DNA from: Flavobacterium sp.
Lineage (GTDB): Bacteria; Bacteroidota; Bacteroidia; Flavobacteriales; Flavobacteriaceae
Assembly (NCBI GenBank): GCA_004296145.1
Contig: SEBM01000282.1
Coordinates: 1-5,522, forward strand
Length of the DNA stretch: 5,522 nucleotides
Direction of reading: 5' to 3'
A program made the translations under genes and the position numbers. The notes beneath the pieces were generated by a model. It worked only from the letters and a program-made list of their open reading frames with translations, ran no database searches and was not told where the DNA came from. The stretch's first letter is position 1; every line of letters starts with the position of its first letter. This document shows positions 1 through 5,522 of this stretch, piece after piece.

Positions 1-992
1 CAATTATACATGTAATTTTAACAGGAGGTGTTGGAAGTAGACTTTGGCCTTTATCACGTAAAAGCCAGCCGAAACAATATCTAGAGATATTTGAGGGAAA
101 ATCATTATTTGAAATGACTGTTGATAGAAATAGTCATTTGGCAAATAAAGTTATGGTGGTTGGTAATGTTGATAATCATCATTTGAGTAATAAAGTGATG
201 AATAAAACACAAACGTCATATATTAATGTCGTTGAGGCTACTCCGAGAAATACAGCAGCTGCAATTGCTTTTGCAGCATTTGCTTCTGATCCTGAAGATA
301 TCTTAATTGTTACTCCATCAGATCATATAATTGATAAGATGGATAATTATAATCAAGCTATAAACGAAGCAATATTAAAAGCACAAGACGGATACATTGT
401 AACGTTTGGAATCATTCCTACAAAACCTGAAACAGGTTATGGTTATATTGAATCAAAAGGTGATAAGGTTATTTCATTTCGTGAAAAACCTAATGAAACT
501 ACTGCAAAAGATTTTATCGCAAGAGGAAATTTTTTATGGAATAGCGGAATGTTTTGTTTTAAGGCAGGAGTGCTTTTAAATGAATTAAAACAGTTTCAAC
601 CAGATGTATATGAAAAGTCAAAATTAGTATGGGAAATAAATAAGGATGGTTTTCTGGATTTAAACGCTTCTCTTGAAATTCCATCAATTAGTATTGATTA
701 TGCTGTAATGGAAAGAAGTAAAAAAATCAAAGTAGTTCCTGCTTCGTTTTCATGGTCAGATTTGGGTTCGTTTGAGTCTGTATATGAATATTTAGTATCA
801 AAAGGACATCCTGTCGATAAAAATAGAAATATGGTTATTGGAAGTGAAAAACATACAACTTTCTTAGGACTAAAAGATACTATTTTTGTTTACACCGATA
901 CAGCTAATTTAATTTTGCAGAAAGAAAGTTCACAAGATGTAAAAGATATCTATAATGAACTTGAGAAGCAAAATTCAGAATTGTTAAATTAA
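1..992 (+). CDS. manC: Mannose-1-phosphate guanylyltransferase, short form, 5'-truncated by the window
   Basis: Makes GDP-mannose from GTP and mannose-1-phosphate in the cytoplasm, supplying mannose, or via GDP-4-keto-6-deoxymannose fucose and related sugars, to surface polysaccharide. The frame is open from base 3, giving 329 visible residues. The nucleotide-binding signature GGVGSRLWPLSR lies at visible residues 8-19, so the first in-frame ATG at 114 is internal and the true start is just before the window. Other family motifs follow in order: PRNTAAA (about 81-87), TPSDH (104-108), the sugar-phosphate-site REKP (160-163), WNSGMF (179-184), IDYAVMERS (231-239) and WSDLGSF (251-257). After these only about 70 residues remain, so the C-terminal cupin phosphomannose isomerase domain of the long (about 470-residue) bifunctional ManC is absent. 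Mannose-6-phosphate isomerase must come from another gene. The stop is 7 bases before rfbB. A related NDP-hexose pyrophosphorylase is less likely given the motif set. Confidence 0.95.
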   Translation, partial: IIHVILTGGVGSRLWPLSRKSQPKQYLEIFEGKSLFEMTVDRNSHLANKVMVVGNVDNHHLSNKVMNKTQTSYINVVEATPRNTAAAIAFAAFASDPEDILIVTPSDHIIDKMDNYNQAINEAILKAQDGYIVTFGIIPTKPETGYGYIESKGDKVISFREKPNETTAKDFIARGNFLWNSGMFCFKAGVLLNELKQFQPDVYEKSKLVWEINKDGFLDLNASLEIPSISIDYAVMERSKKIKVVPASFSWSDLGSFESVYEYLVSKGHPVDKNRNMVIGSEKHTTFLGLKDTIFVYTDTANLILQKESSQDVKDIYNELEKQNSELLN

Positions 993-999
993 ATATGAA

Positions 1000-2043
1000 A
1001 TGAAAAAAATTCTTATAACGGGAGGTGCAGGATTTATTGGGTCACACGTAGTAAGACGTTTTGTGAATAAATATCCTGAATATCAAATTTTTAATTTGGA
1101 TGCTTTGACTTACGCAGGAAATTTGGAAAACATTAAGGATATTGAAAACCAACCTAATTATACTTTTATAAAAGGAAACATTGTAGATGAAGTTTTTATA
1201 AATGAACTTTTTTCGCTTCATAAGTTTGATGGAGTTTTGCATTTAGCTGCAGAATCCCATGTAGACCGATCTATAGAGGATCCGATAGCATTTGTAAAAA
1301 CAAATGTTATTGGGACAATGAACTTGTTAAATGCTGCGAAAAATCAATGGAAAAATAATGATAATAAACGTTTTTATCATATAAGTACTGATGAAGTTTA
1401 CGGTTCTTTAGGAGCTGAGAGCCTTTTTACAGAAACAACCCCATATAATCCAAATTCTCCTTACTCTGCTTCAAAAGCAAGCTCTGATCATTTTGTGAGA
1501 GCTTACGGCGAAACTTATAAATTGCCGTATGTTTTGACAAACTGTTCAAATAACTACGGATCCTATCATTTTCCAGAAAAGTTGATACCGCTTTTTATAA
1601 ACAATATCATTAATAATAAATCTCTGCCAGTTTATGGTGATGGAAATTATACACGTGATTGGTTATTTGTAGAAGATCATGCTATTGCTATCGATTTAGT
1701 TTTTCACGAGGGAAAAAATCATGAAACCTACAATATAGGAGGGTTTAATGAATGGAAGAATATAGATTTGGTTAAATTGTTATGTAAAATCATGGATGAA
1801 AAGTTAGGTAGGAAACAGGGTGCCTCTGAAGAATTGATAACTTACGTTAAAGACAGACCAGGACATGATCTTCGATATGCAATTGATGCTACAAAAATTA
1901 ATAAAGAACTTGGCTGGAAACCTTCAGTAACTTTTGAAGAAGGCTTAGAAAAAACAATTGACTGGTATCTTTCTAATGAAGATTGGTTGCGAAATGTGAC
2001 ATCTGGTGCATATAAGGATTATTATCAAAAACAATATTCTTAA
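1000..2043 (+). CDS. rfbB: dTDP-glucose 4,6-dehydratase
   Basis: Converts dTDP-glucose to dTDP-4-keto-6-deoxyglucose with tightly bound NAD+, the branch point to dTDP-L-rhamnose and to amino sugars such as Qui3NAc, Fuc3NAc or Qui4N (also called RmlB). It is a complete extended short-chain dehydrogenase of 347 residues, normal for the family. Visible motifs are the Rossmann glycine loop TGGAGFIG (7-14), the RmlB-type DALTYAGN (34-41), HLAAESHVDRS (81-91), the catalytic TDE triad region STDEVYG (129-135), YSASK (155-159) with the Tyr and Lys of the YxxxK pair, NNYG (184-187) and RPGHDLRY (286-293). The TDE triad and the DALTYAGN motif favour dTDP-glucose dehydratase over UDP-glucose epimerase or the GDP-mannose enzyme. 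The ATG at 1000 places the glycine loop at the expected distance from the N-terminus; an ATG at 995 ends after two codons. No rmlA, rmlC or rmlD gene is in the window, so the final sugar is unknown. Confidence 0.96.
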   Translation: MKKILITGGAGFIGSHVVRRFVNKYPEYQIFNLDALTYAGNLENIKDIENQPNYTFIKGNIVDEVFINELFSLHKFDGVLHLAAESHVDRSIEDPIAFVKTNVIGTMNLLNAAKNQWKNNDNKRFYHISTDEVYGSLGAESLFTETTPYNPNSPYSASKASSDHFVRAYGETYKLPYVLTNCSNNYGSYHFPEKLIPLFINNIINNKSLPVYGDGNYTRDWLFVEDHAIAIDLVFHEGKNHETYNIGGFNEWKNIDLVKLLCKIMDEKLGRKQGASEELITYVKDRPGHDLRYAIDATKINKELGWKPSVTFEEGLEKTIDWYLSNEDWLRNVTSGAYKDYYQKQYS

Positions 2044-2068
2044 TTTTTAGATTAAAATTTTATTCAAT

Positions 2069-4483
2069 ATGAAAAAAATAGTTTACGTTCTTACTTTGTT
2101 ATTTGTTTTGTTGATTTCATTTAATATGAATGCGCAGGATATTCTTAAATCTAAAGATTTGAGTACTATCAAAGTTGATTATTTAACTAATGAAGACCTG
2201 GCTAAAATTAGTGCACAATTAAAAAGTAATAATACCACAATTGAACAGGTTGAACCGATGGCGCTCTCAAAAGGAATGAGCCAAATTGAATTTGATAAAC
2301 TGAAATTAAGACTTAATGAATACTCAGGAAAGTTTAATGATACAAATAAAATTCAGGATAAATCAAATCAGTACGAAAGAAAACAAGTTAAGGTTGTAAA
2401 CGAAAAAGTAAAAGATTCTGCCAATTCATTAATTTTTGGTTCTGAGCTTTTTGATAACCCAACTCTCAATTTTGAACCTGATTTAAAATTGGCAACTCCA
2501 ATGAATTATGTATTAGGACCTGGAGATGAGCTTCAAGTTAGTGTATATGGAATTCAGGAATATAATGCCACTATTCCGGTAAGTGTAGAAGGCAAAATAA
2601 ATATCCAGTATGTAGGACAAATTTCTGTAGCAGGTATGTCTGTTGAAGCCGCAACACAAAAAATTAAGGCTTCAATTGCAAAAGTATACAGTACTGTTAG
2701 ATCTGGACAATCTCAGGTTAGCGTAAGCTTAAGTCAAATACGAACTATAAAAGTCACTGTGGTAGGAGGGAAACAACCTGGTAATTATTCTGTTTCATCT
2801 TTAGCTACTGTTTATAATGCTCTGCATCTTGCAGGTGGTCCGGGAAAGAACGGAAGTTATAGAAATATTGAATTGATCAGAAACAATAAGGTTTTAAAGA
2901 ATGTAGACATTTATAGGTTTTTAGTAAAAGGAGATCAATCAGATAATATTAGTCTAAAAGATAATGATGTTATTAGAATTCCGGCTTACAGTCAGAGAGT
3001 AACAATAGAAGGTGAAGTAAAACGTCCGGGGCTTTTTGAAGTGAAACAAGGAGAAACATTTTCAGATTTGTTAAATTTTGCTTCAGGATTTAATGAGTTT
3101 GCTTATACAGCTTCAGTAAGTGTAATGCAAATTACAGGTAAGGAGTTTAAAGTTCACGATATAAATGAAAGTGAATTCTCCAGTTATAATCCACAATCCG
3201 GTGATGTTTTTAAAGTGACAAAAGTTATAAACCGATTTGCAAATCGAATTAAAGTTGAAGGTGCTGTGTTTAGACCAGATTACTATTCTTTTAATGAAGG
3301 AATGAAAGTTTCAGATTTAATAGTGAGGGCAGAAGGACTTAAAGAAGATGCCTATAGTAAGAGAGCCAGAATAACGCGACTAAAATCAGATTTAACAACT
3401 GAAGTAGTGAATGTTGATTTGGATGCAGCATTATCAGGAGACGTAAATGCGGATATTGAATTAAAAAGAGAAGATATTGTTACGGTTTATTCTATTTTGG
3501 ATTTTAGAGAAGAGTATAAGGTGACAATTGATGGCGAAGTGAGAAATCCCGGAGAATACGATTATTTTGAAAACCTAACATTAAATGATTTAATTATTCA
3601 GGTTGGCGGACTAACTGGTTCAGCATCAAAAAGAGTAGAAGTTGCCAGAATGGTAAAATCTGATGTAATAAATGATGCAGATCACACGAGAGTTGAGTTA
3701 ATTCAATTGGAGATATTATCTGATAATAATGAGCAAACTAAAAACTTTATTTTAAAACCTTTTGATGTAATCAATATTCGAAGAATAGCGGTATTCGAAA
3801 AGCCTCAGTCAGTTACTGTTAGTGGTGCAGTAACTTATCCCGGAAAATATGTTCTTGCAAATAAAAAAGAAACTGTCTATAATATCATTATGAGGGCTGG
3901 AGGTTTGACATCGGTTGCTAACATAGAAGGGATGAAAATAAAACGACCTATTAAACAAGAACAAATCGAAAAAATACAAGGTGTAGATCTAAATCTAGTA
4001 AAAGGCGATACCTTGAATGAAAACTTAGTACAAAAATTGGAAGATCATTTAAAGTTCTCTACTATTCCAATCAATTGGGAGAAAATTATAAATGATAAAA
4101 GACATTATTCAAATGTAACCTTATTTCCTGGTGATGAAATAGAAATTGCAGTATATAACGAAGGTGTAAAAGTAACTGGAAATGTATTATTGACTTCCGA
4201 GATTCCTTACAGAAGCGGAAAAGGGTTTAAATATTACATAAATTCAGTTGGGGGAGTTGACAATAAAGGCTGGAAGAAAAAAGCTTATATTATCTATCCT
4301 AATGGTAAAGCTGATGTAACTAAGTCATTTTTATTTTTTAGAGTATATCCAAAAGTTGAACCAGACTCTCAAATAATTGTTCCTGAAAAACCTGAAACTC
4401 ATAAATTAAGTACAGGTGAATTAGTTAGTATAGGAAGTCTAATCGCTAGTTTGTCGTTATTAATTATAACTGCCTTTAAATAA
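2069..4483 (+). CDS. Wza-type polysaccharide export protein with multiple SLBB domains
   Basis: Probable periplasmic/outer-membrane channel through which the finished polysaccharide leaves the cell. The 804-residue product begins with a signal peptide (KK, a hydrophobic run at about 4-18, likely cleavage near NMNA-Q, 20-23). It has no cysteine there, so unlike E. coli Wza it is not a lipoprotein. A helical, charged N-terminal region follows (about 30-115). The Poly_export domain spans about 145-222, opening with YVLGPGDELQVSVYG (147-161). About six SLBB-like modules come next, starting near 226, 310, 393, 484, 581 and 700; most open with a (V/I)xGxVxxPGxY-like strand pair and carry a later AGGL/VGGL-like turn. 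A hydrophobic segment at 785-803 ends one residue before the C-terminus and resembles the membrane-spanning C-terminal helix of Wza. It lies 25 bases after rfbB and 7 before the Wzz-like gene, its expected partner. The family is sure; the exact module count and borders were judged by eye. Confidence 0.92.
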   Translation: MKKIVYVLTLLFVLLISFNMNAQDILKSKDLSTIKVDYLTNEDLAKISAQLKSNNTTIEQVEPMALSKGMSQIEFDKLKLRLNEYSGKFNDTNKIQDKSNQYERKQVKVVNEKVKDSANSLIFGSELFDNPTLNFEPDLKLATPMNYVLGPGDELQVSVYGIQEYNATIPVSVEGKINIQYVGQISVAGMSVEAATQKIKASIAKVYSTVRSGQSQVSVSLSQIRTIKVTVVGGKQPGNYSVSSLATVYNALHLAGGPGKNGSYRNIELIRNNKVLKNVDIYRFLVKGDQSDNISLKDNDVIRIPAYSQRVTIEGEVKRPGLFEVKQGETFSDLLNFASGFNEFAYTASVSVMQITGKEFKVHDINESEFSSYNPQSGDVFKVTKVINRFANRIKVEGAVFRPDYYSFNEGMKVSDLIVRAEGLKEDAYSKRARITRLKSDLTTEVVNVDLDAALSGDVNADIELKREDIVTVYSILDFREEYKVTIDGEVRNPGEYDYFENLTLNDLIIQVGGLTGSASKRVEVARMVKSDVINDADHTRVELIQLEILSDNNEQTKNFILKPFDVINIRRIAVFEKPQSVTVSGAVTYPGKYVLANKKETVYNIIMRAGGLTSVANIEGMKIKRPIKQEQIEKIQGVDLNLVKGDTLNENLVQKLEDHLKFSTIPINWEKIINDKRHYSNVTLFPGDEIEIAVYNEGVKVTGNVLLTSEIPYRSGKGFKYYINSVGGVDNKGWKKKAYIIYPNGKADVTKSFLFFRVYPKVEPDSQIIVPEKPETHKLSTGELVSIGSLIASLSLLIITAFK

Positions 4484-4490
4484 TAAATTA

Positions 4491-5522
4491 ATGAATCAAG
4501 AATATAAAGAAGCGGATGAAATTTCTGTAAAAGAAATAATTAAACAAGCCAAAGAATGGTATGTTTATCTACTTTCTAAATGGAAAATAATTGCAATAGC
4601 TTGCATTTTAGGTGTCATTTTAGGGGTAACAGCATCGCTTCTAAAAAAACCTGTATATACTGCTGAATTGTCATTTGCTTTAGAAGATGATCAAAATGCT
4701 GGTGGCTTAGGCAGTGCTTTAGGAATTGCTAGTACTTTAGGGCTTAATCTTGACAGTGGAGGCGGAGGAATGTTTTCAGGAGCAAATTTAACAGAACTAT
4801 TCAAGTCGCGTTCTATGGTTGAGAAGACATTATTATATCCAATTAAGATCGATGGTAATTTTAGTACATTGGCTGAAATGTATATCAAAAACAGAAACTG
4901 GAGAGAAAAATGGAGTGATAATTCTAAATTAAGTAAGATTCAATTTTTGCCAAATGCAAATCGAGAAAAATTCACACGAGTTCATGACAGCATACTTGGT
5001 GTGATATATAAAAATATTTCTGAAAATGATCTGACAGTTGGCCAAAAAGATAAGCAAATAGCAATAATAAATGTTGGGGTTAATTCTAACAATGAATTAT
5101 TTGCAAAATATTTTTGTGAGACTTTGGCAATTCAGGTAAAAGATTTTTACATAGAAACAAAAAGTAAAAAAGCCAGAATTAATATGTCAATTTTGGAGCG
5201 CCAAACAGATTCAATACGTAATGAACTTAACCGGGCTATTACAGGTGTCGCAAGCGCAAGTGATAATACTTTCAATTTAAATCCAGCATTGAATATTCGC
5301 AAAGTACCTTCTGCGCGCAGACAGGTTGATGTACAATCTAATACTGCTATATTAACAGAATTAATAAAGCAAACGGAGTTAGCAAAAATAACTTTAAGAA
5401 AAGACATGCCGTTAATTCAGGTTATCGATACACCAATTTTGCCTTTGCAAAAAAAAGAGCTGGGAAAAATAAAGGGAAGTATTATTGGTGGTTTTATTTT
5501 AGGATTTTTAGCAGTAGCATTT
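4491..5522 (+). CDS. Wzz-type chain-length determinant / polysaccharide co-polymerase, 3'-truncated by the window
   Basis: Inner-membrane protein expected to control polymer length and possibly link synthesis to the export channel. The frame is open from the ATG at 4491 to the last base (344 residues, no stop). The start is 7 bases after the preceding stop, in an A/T-rich leader without Shine-Dalgarno. A short cytoplasmic N-terminus is followed by a first membrane helix (about 33-51), then KKPVYTAEL (52-60), the usual entry into the periplasmic domain. A glycine-rich stretch lies at 71-97, then TELFKSRSMVEKTL (101-114), typical of Wzz proteins. The later periplasmic part is helical and probably coiled-coil (about 222-250 and 285-303). 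A proline-containing segment, IDTPILPLQKK (312-322), precedes the second helix, which begins near 329 and is cut by the window. This two-helix layout fits the Wzz (PF02706) family. Whether a tyrosine-kinase domain follows, as in Wzc, cannot be seen; the short form is more likely from family experience. Confidence 0.9.
   Translation, partial: MNQEYKEADEISVKEIIKQAKEWYVYLLSKWKIIAIACILGVILGVTASLLKKPVYTAELSFALEDDQNAGGLGSALGIASTLGLNLDSGGGGMFSGANLTELFKSRSMVEKTLLYPIKIDGNFSTLAEMYIKNRNWREKWSDNSKLSKIQFLPNANREKFTRVHDSILGVIYKNISENDLTVGQKDKQIAIINVGVNSNNELFAKYFCETLAIQVKDFYIETKSKKARINMSILERQTDSIRNELNRAITGVASASDNTFNLNPALNIRKVPSARRQVDVQSNTAILTELIKQTELAKITLRKDMPLIQVIDTPILPLQKKELGKIKGSIIGGFILGFLAVAF

Noticed and set aside
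114..116. ATG at 114 as the start of the guanylyltransferase
   Set aside because: The frame stays open upstream to base 3 and encodes the family's essential GGVGSRLWPLSR nucleotide-binding signature, so this methionine is internal.
1042..1242. Minus-strand open frame of 66 codons inside rfbB
   Set aside because: It lies antisense within a well-conserved gene; the predicted peptide is rich in I, K, F and S as expected from A/T-rich antisense, with no recognisable motif.
2042..2061. Possible hairpin (AATTTT / AAAATT) or AAAATTTT palindrome between rfbB and the export gene
   Set aside because: The stem is six A/T pairs only, with no GC core or following T run; in sequence this A/T-rich it is expected by chance and does not support a terminator or operator.
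2044..2068. Internal promoter in the 25-base gap before the export gene
   Set aside because: No Bacteroidetes-type TAnnTTTG -7 element or TTTG -33 element is seen in the gap, and the gap is too short to hold a full promoter with leader.
4691..4888. Minus-strand open frame of 65 codons antisense to the Wzz-like gene
   Set aside because: The plus strand encodes a recognisable Wzz-type protein here; the proline run in the antisense product is merely the reverse of its glycine codons.
5147..5407. Minus-strand open frame of 86 codons antisense to the Wzz-like gene
   Set aside because: It overlaps the helical periplasmic region of the plus-strand gene and shows no family motif or separate start context.

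Overview
The window is low in GC (about one third by eye), densely packed and entirely plus-strand. The gene starts have no Shine-Dalgarno motif but are A-rich just upstream, as is usual in Bacteroidetes. Together with the style of the proteins (short ManC, very long multi-SLBB export protein, glycine-rich Wzz-like protein), this points to a member of the Flavobacteriia, probably Flavobacterium or a close relative. That placement is inferred from family resemblance, not from a database search.

Layout: (1) positions 1-992 hold the 3' part of a mannose-1-phosphate guanylyltransferase gene (manC) whose start lies before the window. (2) 1000-2043 is a complete dTDP-glucose 4,6-dehydratase gene (rfbB/rmlB). 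(3) 2069-4483 is a complete gene for an 804-residue Wza-type polysaccharide export protein with a signal peptide, a Poly_export domain, about six SLBB-like modules and a C-terminal hydrophobic helix. (4) 4491-5522 is the 5' part of a Wzz-type chain-length determinant / polysaccharide co-polymerase gene that runs off the window end. The gaps are 7, 25 and 7 bases, with no convincing terminator or internal promoter, so the four genes look like one operon. Its promoter would be upstream of the window.

The genes form part of a surface-polysaccharide locus (capsule, O-antigen or exopolysaccharide). The first two make nucleotide sugars: GDP-mannose, and dTDP-4-keto-6-deoxyglucose as precursor of rhamnose or amino-deoxy sugars. 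The last two handle the polymer: the Wzz-like inner-membrane protein sets chain length and may contact the Wza-like export channel. Flippase, polymerase, glycosyltransferases and the remaining dTDP-sugar enzymes are not in the window.

I found no mobile element, RNA gene, CRISPR array or clearly new system. The most notable items are the domain architecture of the export protein and the pairing of two sugar-nucleotide pathways with the export machinery.
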